DNA of 64,000 nt from Symbiodinium natans (GCA_905221605.1 CAJNDS010001857.1:289293-353292), one strand, 5' to 3'; counted from the stretch's first letter, positions 40,758-52,425 are shown. The notes: generated by a model not told the origin, from the letters alone. A program made the numbers and translations.

Positions 40758-40845
40758 GGTTTAGGGTTTAGGGTTTAGGGTTTAGGGTTCTGGGTTCTGG
40801 GTTCTGGGTTCTGGGTTCTGGGTTCTGGGTTCTGGGTTCTGGGCT
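40758..40845 (+). repeat. TTTAGGG tract passing into GGGTTCT units
   Basis: Four regular units, then about nine TTCTGGG units. Confidence 0.9.
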
Positions 40846-40942
40846 TCTCCGTCCTCGGCCTCTTGTCTCTTGCGTCGCTCAACTTCGACCTTCGTGCGGG
40901 AGATTCCCAGCTTTTCAACTTCACGGCTGGTGATCCTTGACC

Positions 40943-41311
40943 CTACACACCCTACACACCCTACACACCCTACACACCCTACACACCCTACACACCCTAC
41001 ACACCCTACACACCCTACACACCCTACACACCCTACACACCCTACACACCCTACACACCCAACACACCCTACACTACACACCCTACACACCCTACACGCC
41101 CTACACACCCTACACACCCTACACACCCTACACACCCTGCACACCCTGCACACCCTACACACCCTACACACCCTACACACCCTACACACCCTACACACCC
41201 TACACACCCTACACACCCTACACACCCTACACACCCTACACACCCTACACACCCTACACACCCTACACACCCTACACACCCTACACACCCTACACACCCT
41301 ACACACCCTGT
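40943..41311 (-). repeat. CCCTACACA 9-bp tandem array
   Basis: About 40 units with rare CGCCCT, CCCTGCACA and CCAACACA variants. Frames give CRV, GCV, HTL or YTP tripeptide repeats on both strands, so they are artefacts. The unit may derive from a TGTAGGG telomere variant plus TG. Confidence 0.95.
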
Positions 41312-41429
41312 AACGGAAGAGGGCCTCATCCGACACGTTCAAGCAAGCTTCCGTCTCTGGAGGCGAATTTGCCTCTGGGGCAGATGGTAGGATTGGGGTG
41401 CACACTTAGGGTTTAGAGGTTAGGGCATC

Positions 41430-41931
41430 ACCCTAAACCCTGAACCCTGAACCCTAAACCCTAAACCCTAAACCCTGAACCCAACTCGGACGTGTGTTGT
41501 GACACGCCCCAATGTTCACATTCCCTCCGGGCGTTTTTTGATTGGAGAGATCTCTGATCTGATCTTGCTCACAAATGTGTACCTCAACCTGCCGTGAACT
41601 CATGTGCCTGCTAAGGGTTTAGGGTTCAGGGTTTACGTACATCGAGGAAACCTGCATTTTACTAGATTGAAGCCTGTGCTCTAGGATTTGGTGCTTTCTT
41701 GATCTCGTCCCCAAAGTGTGCTTTGGTCTACTGCAGAATCATTCTTGTTCAGTTGCAGGGACATCATCGTGCCGCTTGCGTGCCTTTGAAGACTATGTTT
41801 GGGGATTTGGGAAGAAGCTGGGGCCGCTTCTTGACGTTGCGGCGGCATGGTTCAGAGTTGCAAAGGCAAGAGGAGCCTTCAGAACGGGGAGGCAAAAAAT
41901 GGCGCAACAGGCAGTGCCATTCCCAAGGCGT
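41430..41931. other. Small C-rich tract and unique segment
   Basis: CCCTAAA/CCCTGAA 41430-41482. A plus-strand frame 41716-41940 (LRAFEDYVWGFGKKLGPLLD) is protein-like and follows a TTGCAG acceptor-like site at 41754-41759; not recognised. Confidence 0.3.
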
Positions 41932-42115
41932 AAACCCTAAAACCCTAAAACCCGAAAACCCTAAAACCCTAAAACCCGAAAACCCGAAAACCCTGAAACC
42001 CTAAAACCCGAAACCCTGAAACCCCTGAAACCCGAAAACCCTGAAACCCTAAAACCCTAAAACCCCAAAACCCAAAAACCCTAAAACCCTAAAACCCCTA
42101 AAACCATAAATTCAG
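41932..42115 (-). repeat. CCCTAAAA/CCCGAAAA 8-bp array
   Basis: About 20 units of eight bases; the opposite-strand counterpart of the TTTTAGGG array at 30065. Confidence 0.9.
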
Positions 42116-42192
42116 CTCCAACGGCCTCGGCCGGTGGTGCGGTGGGGCACTTGACCTTCCGGAAGGAAATCCCAGCCTGAGATGTCGGGTTT

Positions 42193-42855
42193 CAGGTTTA
42201 GGGTTTGAGCTTTAGAGTTAGGGTTTCAGGTTTAGGGTCTAAGGCTTAAGGTTTAGGGTTTAGTTTCAGGGCGTTGGGGGCTTTAGGGTTTTGTAACACC
42301 CCAAACCCTAAACCCTAAACCCTAAACCCTAAACCCTAAACCCTAAACCCTTTTTTCGACAACCACTGGGACAGCTGCAGGCTTTAGCTTCCGAACATCT
42401 TCGACGTGCGCAAGAGCATCTCGCTGCATCTCTTGGGCCTCAGTCATGGTTTAGGGTTTAGGTTTAGGGTTTAGGGTTTAGGGTTTAGGGTTTAGGGTTT
42501 AGGGTTTAGGGTTTAGGGTTTAGGGTTTAGGGTTTAGGGCTAAGGGTTCAGGGTTTAGGGTTTGGGGTTTGGGGTTTGGGGTTTAGGACTTAGGGCTTAG
42601 GGTTTAGGGTAGAATGAGCTCTTTGCACGCACCCAGCCCTAGCAAATGTCCTTGCTGCCGCCAAGCATCTGTCTGGATCTCTTTACCCAAGTCTTTGGGT
42701 GCCTCTCATGGGTTAGGGTTTGGTTCAGGCTTCAGGGTTCAGGACTTAAGGTTTAGGGTTTAGGGTTTAGGGTTTAGGGTTTGGGGTTCACGGTTTAGGG
42801 TTTAGGGTTTAGGGTTTAGGGTTTAGGGTTTAGGGTTTAGGGTTTAGGGGTTAGG
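42193..42855. repeat. Telomere-like tracts
   Basis: Degenerate G-rich 42193-42290, C-rich 42301-42350, regular TTTAGGG 42449-42540 with TTTGGGG block to 42615, G-rich 42712-42855. Unique spacers of 95-100 bases without gene. Confidence 0.88.
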
Positions 42856-43460
42856 CCAAGTACTGTGTTTGTCTGGCAGGTTTTGCACGGTTTTGCAGAT
42901 AAGCGGGGGGCTGGCGGGGGCAGCCCCGGTCCCAATTTTTAAGTATTTTGCTTTGTTTAACGGAAATTCGAGACAGGCTTGTATGCCAGCTTTGCAGATA
43001 AGCAGGGGGGTTGGTGGGGGGGGGTGCAGCCCCCCGCCCCCATTTGCAAATACTGTGCTTGTATCACATAAGCTGCTATTCTGCGTTCCAGAGAAGCGGG
43101 AGGAGTTTTCAAGATCAGCGTGTGTGCCGGGTTCGGCCGCACCCCCACCCCCAATTGCAAATGCTATGCTCGTATCACGGGTTTTGCAGATAAGCTTCTA
43201 GTCCGGGTTTGCAGATGAGCGGGGAGTTGGGGCATTCCCCCACCCCCCCCCCTCATTGCAAATACTGTGCTTGCATGAATCTGCAAATAGCTCCCCTCCC
43301 CCTTTCCCCCCATGTGCAAAAACTGCGCTTGTATGACGGGTTTTCGAGATAAGCTTGTATGCCGGGTTTCCAGATATGCAGGGGGGGTTGGAGGGGTTGA
43401 AGGGGCGCAGCCCTCCCATTTGCAATTCAGGGCTTGTATCATGGGTTTTCGAGATAAGAT
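42856..43460 (+). repeat. Degenerate ~120-150-bp repeat cluster
   Basis: Recurring blocks: TTTGCAGATAAGC, a G-rich run, a GCAGCCCC-like run, CCCATTTGCAAATACTGTGCTTGTAT. Seen at least four times (from about 42870, 42990, 43180 and 43320) with strong drift. Frames across it are open only by composition. Confidence 0.7.
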
Positions 43461-44459
43461 AAGCTTGTTTCCGAAAGTCGGGGCCTTCGGTTCTGGTGTT
43501 TGGTTTGGGGTCAGGTCACAGTCTGACTTGCGCCTACACATGCCTAAACAACGGCAGCGCGACAAGCAAATACTCGGGGGCGTGCAATTTGCGGACTCCA
43601 AATCCGATGTCGAGTCCAGGAATTGGCTGGACCGGCACATGCCCAAAAGCACGTGCCTACCGATGCTTGTCTAATTTCGACAAAGACGCCAGCCACGTTG
43701 CGGGCAGCACCAGGCCGCTGGTTTAGGACTCAGGGTTTGGGGTTTCGGGTTTAGGGTTTGGGGTTTAGGGTTTAGGGATTAGGGTTTGGGGTTTGGGGTT
43801 TAGGATGATGCTGACTCCTGACACTTAGGGTTTAGGATGATGCTGACATCCCTCTTGACTTACTGCAGGCACTCGGACCTTGCCCCGACGGCGGAAAGAA
43901 GGCGCCGGCTGGCGTGGAATTTCCTCGATCGTGTGACACGTGATGTGCAATGTTTAGGGGGTTAGGGTTTAGGGTTTAGGGTTCAGGGTTTAGGGTTCAG
44001 GTCTTAGGGTTCTTGCCAACTTTAGGACGGCTCAGCATGTTTGCACCTTGCATTCACCCCCAGAACTGTAACCCTTAAGCTCCCCTAAAACACGCCAAGG
44101 CACCCATTGGTACGGACCGGGTGAAGCAGCATAAACTGCCCTTTTGCGGCTCAAAGGGCAGATCTCCACCGTGGCACGCTCCTTCCAACCTCGGACCCGA
44201 CTTGGCAAAAAAAGCGGATGGCGCACTTGGTTCACGGTTCATGCCTTCCCAGACCCCCCGGGAGGATCCAAAAAGTAGAACCCCCAAATAGTACCCTATG
44301 CTACTATTGGGTGATTCTTAGGAATCCTTAAGGGGATCTACATTTTGGATCCTCCCAGGGGTTTGGGTTGTAGGGGTGTTTAGAGTTTGAGGTTTAGGGT
44401 CGAGGGTCGAGGGGTTCACTGAGGGTGCCCAAGAAGCACCGGACGTCAGGTGACTGGCG
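43461..44459. other. Unique DNA, small G-rich tracts
   Basis: TTTAGGG-type tracts 43727-43805 and 43964-44010, with a TTAGGATGATGCTGAC duplication near 43802 and 43831. No gene recognised. Confidence 0.5.
44260..44356. repeat. Single-copy foldback hairpin (F)
   Basis: GGGAGGATCCAAAA...GTAGA on the left pairs with TCTAC...TTTTGGATCCTCCC on the right, about 25-base arms, with AATAGTA and TACTATT inside. MITE-sized; no second copy seen. Confidence 0.65.
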
Positions 44460-44742
44460 AAACCCGAAACCCGAAACCCGAAACCCTAAACCCTAAACCC
44501 GAAACCCTAAACCCTAAACCCTGACACTAAGCCACACAACACTCTGAGCTGGGAGCACAAAGAGTCCTGAACGGGGCTGATCCGGGCAGGGCCCACCTTG
44601 CACGCAGACGCGGGGTCAAGCTGCGCTCCATTAAATAGCCCTAAACCCTAAACCCTAAATTCCAAGCCCTAAACCCTAAACCCTAAACCCTAAACCCCAA
44701 ATCCCAAGCCCTAAGCCCTGAACCCTAGACCCTAAAATCCCA
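44460..44742 (-). repeat. CCCTAAA/CCCGAAA tracts
   Basis: 44460-44523 begins with three CCCGAAA units; 44638-44742 has CCCCAAA and CCCAAGC variants. Confidence 0.88.
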
Positions 44743-44790
44743 AACCCCACACCGCGCCGAGCCTGAAAAAACGCGTCCCGGTAAAAGGAC

Positions 44791-44917
44791 ATAATATAGG
44801 GGTCGGAATAATTGCTAATCATATTCCCTTAGGGTCCCTTTGTAATCATATTAAACCCTAAACCCTAAACCCTAAACCCCCATAACCCTATTCTAATTAT
44901 TCCGACCCCTATATTAC
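44791..44917. mobile_element. Family C foldback with a telomere tract in its loop
   Basis: Left arm TAATATAGGGGTCGGAATAA, right arm TTATTCCGACCCCTATATTA: a perfect inverted repeat. The middle carries CCCTAAA repeats at about 44853-44881. Confidence 0.85.
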
Positions 44918-44959
44918 GGCAGTGGCAGTGCGAAGTCCATGGCAAGGGACCTACCGGTG

Positions 44960-45075
44960 TCCAGGGGTTTCGGGGTTTCGGGGTTTTTTGGGGTTTTGGG
45001 GTTTAGGGGTTTTGGGGTTTAGGGGCTTAGGGCTTAGGGTTTAGGGGTTTTGGGGTTTTTGGGTTTAGGGTTTAG
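44960..45075 (+). repeat. Degenerate GGGGTTTT/TTTAGGG tract
   Basis: Irregular spacing and mixed GGGGTTT and GGGGTTTAG units. Confidence 0.8.
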
Positions 45076-46679
45076 CACCAAACTACATGACTCATGGCGG
45101 AATCATGCACGCCTGGAGCATGACATGTCTGGCTTGAACCACACATCAAACCTGCACACTGACATGGACACCTAAAACAGCAGCATGCAGGTTCGAGAGA
45201 TTGCCCCCTTAAACAAAGAAGGCGGAAAGCCTCGGACAGGTGGCGCAGCCGGCTACCACCGCTCACATTGAGCAGCCAAAAGCCATCATCTGTTCTCTCT
45301 TTGCCGTGCAAGTTTGTACCCGTAAAGTCGAAGTTGTGGCAATGGTTATCAAATTCTGGCCACTGTGGTGAGCGCCCACAGTTTGGAATGTCGCAACATT
45401 GCCCGCTTGTACAACGAGCTTTAAACCCCCGGGCCGCAACAACAAAGTCCATAGAAACAATGCACTCGAAAGCCTCCTTGAACTCCACATTCTTCCTCGC
45501 CACCATAGAACGGGCGTTCCATGTATGATCGGCACACGCTGGTCTCCCCCTTTGCTATCAAACTTGATTGACGGTCCCCGAAGCAACCCTTCAAGCTGAG
45601 GGCTGAAAGCGCAGCAGCTGCGAGCGCAGCGGCTGCGCACAACGTCATTGGCATCGCGCACTGCGGGGCGGGCTCAGGCTGCATTGGGCGTGCTTGAGCA
45701 TCCATGGGTCTGTGAACCCTTGCATGGCATGGCCCTGTCAACACTGCATGCGGGTGTACCTGCACGCATGCGCATTGGACATGAGAACTAAGCAAGTGAG
45801 TTCCCTCGGCATTCGCGGCGGCATACCTAGACCGCCAAGTGAGAGTGGTTTGCCTGGACCTGCGAAGCTCGAACAAAGCCTCGCACTACTCCGGACTCTT
45901 TTGTGCTCCTCAACGCTCACAATGCACATGCCTCTGCTCGCGAAAAAGCTTCCCCATCTTCGAGGAAAGCCTGCACGTCCACAGATCTTCTGGGCGCCGT
46001 GCATCCCGGGACTCATCCTGAATCCGAGATCTCCTAAAAGCCCAACACATCAGAGGCTTGGTGGGCAGAATCACGGCCGAACCACTCCTTACCAAGCATT
46101 GTCGGCCTGCCGAACGCCTAGCTGCTCGTCGAATCACTGGCTGCAAGCCGCATCGCTGGCCGCAGAAAGTGGGTAGATCATCGGCACAATCTTGTGCACC
46201 TGGGACATGCCGTGTCCGCCGCATCACCGGCTGCCCGCCCTTCGTGGACGACACGGCCGAAGGTGGGTCGAGGTCTTGTGCACCTGCAACGTGCCGCAAA
46301 GAGCATATGGTTCTCGAAATTAGGAAACTACCCATCTACTATAGGGGGGGGGGGGGAATATTTACTATTCTAATTGGTAAGGCCCCTACATTACCTAAAG
46401 TTACGCACTGAGGCGGCAGCCTCGATGCTGCAAAACCTGGATTCTAAAAAAATATCAGGCTCGGCACAATAAGCATTGAACCGACTTCCTATCACCATGC
46501 ATGCTGTGGTATGTTCCGAGAGGCACGTAACACAAGATGCGAAGTAAAAAACTCACAAGGTCCAATATACCCACGTTAGCGACCCCCAACCCGAAATACG
46601 ACCCGAAGGCTTCTGTCATGGTCATGTGACGTGACATGTAGGCTATTTCTGAACATCCCAAAAACCTTCAAGCAGTACT
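45076..46679. other. 1.6-kb unique segment, exon-like frames, no gene recognised
   Basis: Overlapping frames of 90-160 codons exist on both strands (minus 45506-45072, plus 45694-46176). The minus frame (for example VEFKEAFECIVSMDFVVAARG) has ordinary composition. A drifted internal repeat (AATCTTGTGCACCTGGGACA and GGTCTTGTGCACCTGCAACG) lies near 46190 and 46273. A G homopolymer lies at 46345-46357. Confidence 0.3.
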
Positions 46680-47030
46680 CAACACTAAACCCCTAAACCC
46701 CTAAACCCCTAAACATCCAAACATCCCTAAACCCCCAAGCCCCTAAACCCAAAAAACCCCTAAACCCTAAACCCTAAACCCTAAAACAGCACCTCGGCGA
46801 AGTGGCCCTTCTCCCTCAGCTGCGCGGAAGCAGCTTCACGGTGCGCAGGGCGCGCTTCTGCAAAGAGGGTGAATGGCTTGGGGCTTAGGGCTTAGGGTTT
46901 AGGGTTCAGGGTTCAGGGTTTAGTTTTAGGGTTTAGGGTTTGGGGTTTGGGGTTTAAGGTTTGGGGTTTGGAGCTTAGGGTATAGGGTTTAGGGTCGGGC
47001 TTAGGGTTTAGGGTTTGTGGCTTAGGGGTT
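46680..47030. repeat. C-rich then G-rich telomere-like tracts
   Basis: CCCCTAAA/CCCTAAA 46680-46785; TTCAGGG/TTTGGGG/TTTAGGG 46877-47030. Confidence 0.85.
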
Positions 47031-48280
47031 CGCGCTTGGGGTTCCGGAGGCTCTGGCGCTCAGGTTTCAGGGTCTTCCCGAACCTGGGATCTGCAAAAAC
47101 GTCTTGGCATGTCTGGGAAAAGAAGGGGGAGAGAGGGGGGTGCTCTAGAATTAGGATACTTTTTGGGTGCCCCTTGTCGCTCTCGCAGGAAGGACGGCTA
47201 TGAGGGGACCCTACACCCTAGGGTTTAGGGTTTAGGGTTTAGGGTTTAGGGTTTAGGGTTTAGGGTTTAGGGTTTAGGGTTTAGGGTTTAGGGTTTAGGG
47301 TTTAGGATTTCAGGGTTTAGGGTTTAGTGTTCAGGGTTCAGGGTTCAGGGCTTAGCGTTGTGGGTTTCTTGAGAGCTCCCCCGATGGAGCTTTCCAAAGC
47401 GCTCCCCCTCGAGCCCAGCCTACACCGACGTTTAGGGTTTTCGGGTTTGGGGTTTTAGGGGGGTTTAGGGGTCACTAGTTTAGCAGCTTTTCAGGCGCCC
47501 GAAAAAGTACCCACCCACCCAGAGAATCCCATACCATCAAGATTTTCAAAAGTTTCACTCACAACCCAAGCCCTAAGCCCTAAACCCTAAACACTCGGCC
47601 CCAAAACCTACCTTAAACCCCACCCTTGGAACCTCAAGCCTTGAACCCTAAACCCTCGGCCCTGAGCCCTAAACCCTCGGCCTTGGACCCCAAACGTCAG
47701 AGGCTTAGGGCTTAGATTTAATGTCTAGGGCTCAGGGCTTTAGGGCTTCAGGTTATAGAGGCATAGAGGCCGGTGGCCTCTTGATCTGTTACCTATACCT
47801 TAGTATAGCCCCTAGATACCCCAAGAAAAACCCCGAATATAAGGCCCCTGTAAGGCAGAAACCCTACTTAAAGAGACCACCAACCCATACAAGGTTCAGG
47901 GTTCGGGGGGTCTACGCCAACCGCATCCACAGCCTCGTAGAGGTCCACGATGGCCTTGGCAATCGCGGCTCTGAGGACCTCGCGCGGGTAGCTTGATGTC
48001 TTGCTTCTTAGGCTTCGGGGCGCAAGTTTAGGGTTTAGGGTTTAGGGTTTAGGGTTTAGGGTTTAGGGTTTAGGGTTTATGGTTCAGGGTTTAGGGTTTA
48101 GGCTTTAGGGTTTAGACCCCTAGAGGTCTTGGAAAGCCAAATTTCCCCACCGCAGATTCGCAGGGATCAGTCTGTCTCAGTGTTGTTTCGGCGTCGGGCT
48201 TGCAAGCATGGTGTTTAGGGTTTCGGGTTTAGGGTTTAGGGTTTAGGGTTTCGGTTTCGGGTTTAGGTATCAGGGTTTAG
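47031..48280. repeat. Mosaic of telomere tracts and unique pieces
   Basis: Regular TTTAGGG 47219-47305 continuing degenerate to 47355; C-rich with CCCTCGG variants 47566-47700; G-rich 48028-48115 and 48212-48280. The 47701-48027 piece is unique with no gene recognised. Confidence 0.75.
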
Positions 48281-48750
48281 GAGGTCTAGGCGTAAAAGCC
48301 CAAAGCCTGGACTTACAAACCCCCCCTAAACCTTCTAAGCCCCTCATTAAACCTAAAACCCTGATAAAAGGACGAATCGAAAAAGGAAATTCAGAATCCT
48401 GAAAGCAACTCAAAAGGCTTGGAGTTCGGCGTTTGGGGTTTATGGATTGACACGGAGTAACAAAAGAACATAAATGCCAAAATACCCTTCAGAAAATAGA
48501 CAACAGAGCAAACCCCTTCTCCATGAAACATGGAGCACAACTGCGTCGACACCCTTCTTCTTGACTATTGTGCTGTGTTGTCGAATTGGTCCATGTACCA
48601 TACACCGTACACTGTACACCAACAAGGTGCCGTCAGTTGATGTTAAGAGGGAGGTGGTGCATTTAGGGAAGCATGTTGCAAAGCCGAGCCTCCGCCAGCT
48701 TCTTCCGAGCCTACGAGTCTTGCAGCACAGCAGGGTAGTCCCCTTTCAAT
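48281..48750. other. Unique segment
   Basis: Both strands have short open frames (48474-48755 plus, 48625-48440 minus) without motifs. Confidence 0.3.
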
Positions 48751-48751
48751 C

Positions 48752-48754
<3 letters not shown>

Positions 48755-48799
<45 letters not shown>

Positions 48800-48841
48800 G
48801 TCATACTAGTAATAATAATAATAATAGTAATGATAATAATA

Positions 48842-48883
<42 letters not shown>

Positions 48884-48930
48884 GTAATAATATTAACAAT
48901 AGTAATAATAGTAATAATAATAAGAATATT
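48755..48930. repeat. AAT trinucleotide microsatellite
   Basis: About 175 bases of ATA/ATAG repeats. Confidence 0.95.
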
Positions 48931-49171
48931 TTGAGCCTTTTGGAGTGCTACGTCAGTGTCACTGGTGCGAAACTAGCCGCGTAGCCTTGTCGGTCACCAG
49001 TTTGGGCCCCACTCTGTGCTCACCTGGGCTTGCAGAAACGCACCATGAGGACTTTTCGATGCCCAATGTTCTGCTAGGCTGTCTGGCCAGCGTTCTTTGT
49101 AAGGAGGCCAAGCAAGGTCAAAAGGCACACAATGATTTTTTGATGATGTTGTACTACTCAGCTGCGCTGCT

Positions 49172-49330
49172 CCGACGACGACGACGACGACGGAGACGAC
49201 GATAACGATTGCGACAACCACTACCACGACCACGACCACTTCTACCACTACTACAAATACTACCATTCCTACCACTACGACAAACACTACCACTCCTACC
49301 ACTACCAATACTACCAGCCAGCACTGACGA
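49172..49330. repeat. CGA then ACN trinucleotide-periodic region
   Basis: (CGA)n at 49173-49205, followed by ACCACTACN-type units to about 49318. Arg- and Val-rich frames here are artefacts. Confidence 0.85.
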
Positions 49331-49893
49331 CACCGCTGTCACTTTCCACTGCCCCTACCATTACCATGACGACGAGTACTACTTCTAGCTAGAAGTTGAA
49401 AGGTTGGAGTCATGTTTCAAACAATGGTGCAAAGACCCGGAGAAGCTATCGTAGGCTTTGCATCGACGAACACTGACATTCCTTCCCTGCCCTGCCGGGA
49501 GGCTGATACATCCACACTTGCGTCTCCTGGCCCGCCCACGCGCGTGCGGTGCAACACTTGCGATGCGAAATCTGCTGCAGGCTTCAGAAGCTAAGCAACC
49601 AAGTGCAGCAACACGACGTTGCCTCTGAGTCCGCCTGCTCGCCTGCCCCATCCTTAAACAGGCGGGTGAGCTCACTGCGACTGCCACTTTCACGGCGCAA
49701 AGCACCCGCAATGATGTCGTGGCCGATATGACTGGAGACCTTGATGCCTTGAGTGCCTTCAGGAAACACATGCGAGTGCAGCGGACACGTTCTTCAAAAA
49801 TCTGAGAAGCACACAAGGAGCCTAGATATTGAAGCTGAGACACATCCACGAAAGGCACCAGCCTTGCAAACAGACACAGAAGTTTTCAAAACT
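49331..49893 (-). other. Unique segment with protein-like minus frames
   Basis: Minus-strand frames 49858-49385 and 49769-49584 overlap. The second (GTQGIKVSSHIGHDIIAGALR) has plausible composition. No family recognised and no clear exon boundaries. Confidence 0.2.
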
Positions 49894-50190
49894 GCCCTAA
49901 ACCCTAAACCCTAAACCCTCAACGCAACCCTAAACTCCGATGCTTGATCGCATATGGAAGGATCTACTGCATGGCCAGTGACATAGCTACAACTGCATAT
50001 GTACAGTTCTCCAAGTTATGGTCCTTTGAGGATTCCTATATTCTAAGACGGTACTTTACACCGATGGAACAAAAGCGCAATCCCCAGCAGCAAACCCAGC
50101 GGCCTCTCACCCAGACCTCCCTTCAATCCCTAAACCCTAAACCTTAAACCGTAAACTTTAAGCCCTAAACCCTCAACCCTAAACCCTTCA
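49894..50190 (-). repeat. Two small CCCTAAA tracts
   Basis: 49894-49920 and 50128-50188, separated by about 200 unique bases. Confidence 0.85.
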
Positions 50191-51891
50191 TCCCCTCCCA
50201 ATCCACCTTCCCTTCACACCCGTTTTTCACTCCCAGACCCTGTTGGCAGGACGCTGGCACACGTGCGGTACAAGACGACGGCAAGTACCGGGGTTTAGGG
50301 CTTAGGGTGTGCGGCTTCGGGGTCATTCAGGACTTTCGGGGTTCCTTGGCTGCAGGCCAGCTTGCCTCCCGGTCTCTCCAACTTGCTTGAACCGGGTGCA
50401 CAACGCCTGTGCCGCGGGCAGGATTTGCTGTGATCCCGAGAGCACGATACCCCTCAGCTAGGTGTTTAGGAGGGATTTTAGGATTTAGGGCTTGGGGTTG
50501 AAAGGGTTCTAGGGTTTCGGGGTGTATAAGTAAAGTGGCACGGGTCTCAGAGGGGTCCAGAAAACTCCAACCACATCGCATCATCTACACATGCTAGCAG
50601 CATGACACGGGTGATGATCTGTATTAAGGCCCCCTGTGGAGTCTCTATGTAAAACTATACGTGTCTGTAGTTTAGGGGGCACCACACAGAGGGCACACCC
50701 TCGGCCGGCATGGAATCAAGCAAGCACAAAGACTCTGCGCACCTGCTTGCCCTGGAACTTTGAGATTGCCACGTTGAGGACGACCTCGTCAGTACACCGA
50801 CTGCAGCGTTGCATGCGCTTGCGCATGGCAGCATGACAACGGTCAAGGAGTGCCATTGGGCTTTGATTTCCTTGGTCGCTCAGCCCGCGGTGCCTTCGTC
50901 GGACCTTTGTCGTCCGCCATGTTGTGCAGAGCATGGAAGCATGCCTCTGACAGGCAGGTGCCTACAGCTTCTGGAAGATGCTGCGATTCTGCATATACCA
51001 GGTTTTGAATGGAAGAGCAATGGCACAAGCGGAGAAAGTGCAGCTCAGAATATCCCCATCCGCCCCGACACCTGCGCCAGGTGCGGATTCCGGTAGTTCA
51101 CCTCAGAAGGCGCGCGAATGATCTGCTCAGAGTTACAAACCGATTAGATGAGATGTTTGTGCCCCGAGTTCCGGAAAATAAACTAAAAAAATAGAACTAG
51201 AAAAGGCTGTTGCGCATGCCAGATCACGAACACATAGGCGCCACGAACGTTGTCCGTGTTCGTGTTCCTAGGCAAGAAGGCTCTCAGCTCCCATGGAAGT
51301 CAGTGTCGCCCTGTGCTCTTGCGTGGCTGCACTGTGACGGGAAACAGCGACTGCGGAAAACCACGGCATGACCGGGTTATCACCGGGTATGACCGGGTAA
51401 TGACAGCGAGCAATTATGGCCGGGTACGACCAGCTATGACCGGGTATGACCGGGCGTACCCGAGCGTACCCGAGCATACCCGAGCGTACCCAGGTCTGCA
51501 GTCGCTGAACGCGGCCGCAATGGCTTGTTTGGACCATTGAAGCTAGCGTCGTCTTCTTGGGTACAAACATGAGGAAGTCGTAGCCATATCCTCGGCAGAA
51601 CTCGTTGCGCAAGAAGGCTACGTCGAGAAACTTGCGGGACATCACTGCTACTACTCAGCAACCCCTACTTCAACTGAGGGCGGGAACCAACTGCCCGCTG
51701 CAAGAAACTGAACAAGTCGTTGGGAACCTTGAACCCCGAAAACAAAAAAAAACTATAAAGGCAATTGCACTGCTACGCTCTCGATATCCAGGTCACCATG
51801 ACCCAGCGACTCCAACCAACTGGCCGCCTGCAGAAGAGGGAAAACAACACAACATCCCCCCCTTTGGCATCGACGCGTTTTTGCGATTGGT
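50191..51891. other. 1.7-kb unique segment
   Basis: The least repeat-laden part of the mosaic. A minus-strand frame near 50934-50716 (MALLDRCHAAMRKRMQRCSR) is protein-like but unrecognised. At 51367-51490 short TGACCGGGTA and CGTACCCGAG units form a drifting, partly inverted 10-bp repeat. Confidence 0.35.
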
Positions 51892-51892
51892 G

Positions 51893-52001
51893 CCCAAAGA
51901 GCCCAATACCCCTTAAATAAGGAATATTCCTTAGATCATAATAAGGGTCCCTTTATAATTGAAGGTATATTCCTTAATTCAGGGGTATTGGGCTCTTTGG
52001 G
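51893..52001. mobile_element. Foldback (MITE-like) family D copy, perfect ends
   Basis: Terminal inverted repeats of 20 bases are identical: CCCAAAGAGCCCAATACCCC at the left and its reverse complement at the right. The subterminal AAGGAATAT blocks also pair. Length about 109 bp; second copy at 10032. Apparently recent. Confidence 0.85.
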
Positions 52002-52425
52002 TGGTGGTGGTGGTGGTGATGGTGAACATTGACAAGATGCTAGCGATAATGATGCTAATAAAGATTACACATGACTGGAAAGGTAGTGATGGTAGCAGTG
52101 ATGATCGCGACAAACAATGCTAGTAATAAACGCCCATTAAGATAAGACTGGTAAGACAGATAAGAATGATACTGACAATACGAACGAAAGTAACGGCAAT
52201 AACGATACTACTGCGAATATGACAAGGACATGCTCATAATGCATGATGCCTGATAAATACATAATGCATGACGTATAGGTCTAAGAGATAATGCCAAGAT
52301 ACTTCTCTAGAAATACCTACCTCTCAGTTCTAGAAACCATAACAGGAACTAGTACGATTCTTATAGTAGCAATAGTAACAATAACAACACTCAGCAGCAA
52401 AAGAAGAAGAAGAAGAAGGAGGCAC
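52002..52425. repeat. Trinucleotide-periodic, AT-rich degenerate region
   Basis: Starts with (GGT)n at the foldback end and continues as GATGGTAGCAGTGATGATC-like degenerate units, ending in (AGA)n at 52400-52420. No gene. Confidence 0.6.

Noticed and set aside
40943-41311. CRISPR array
   Set aside because: The unit is a 9-bp tandem repeat without spacers, in eukaryotic DNA.
40782-41416. Open frames of 86-207 codons (CRV, GCV, HTL, YTP repeats)
   Set aside because: Direct translation of the 9-bp CCCTACACA array, open in several frames on both strands; not genes.
44131-44160. Spliced-leader-like TTTTGCGGCTCAAAG
   Set aside because: An extra base and a changed end break the match; chance level.
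49154-49342. Arg-rich and Val-rich frames
   Set aside because: Created by CGA and ACN trinucleotide repeats.
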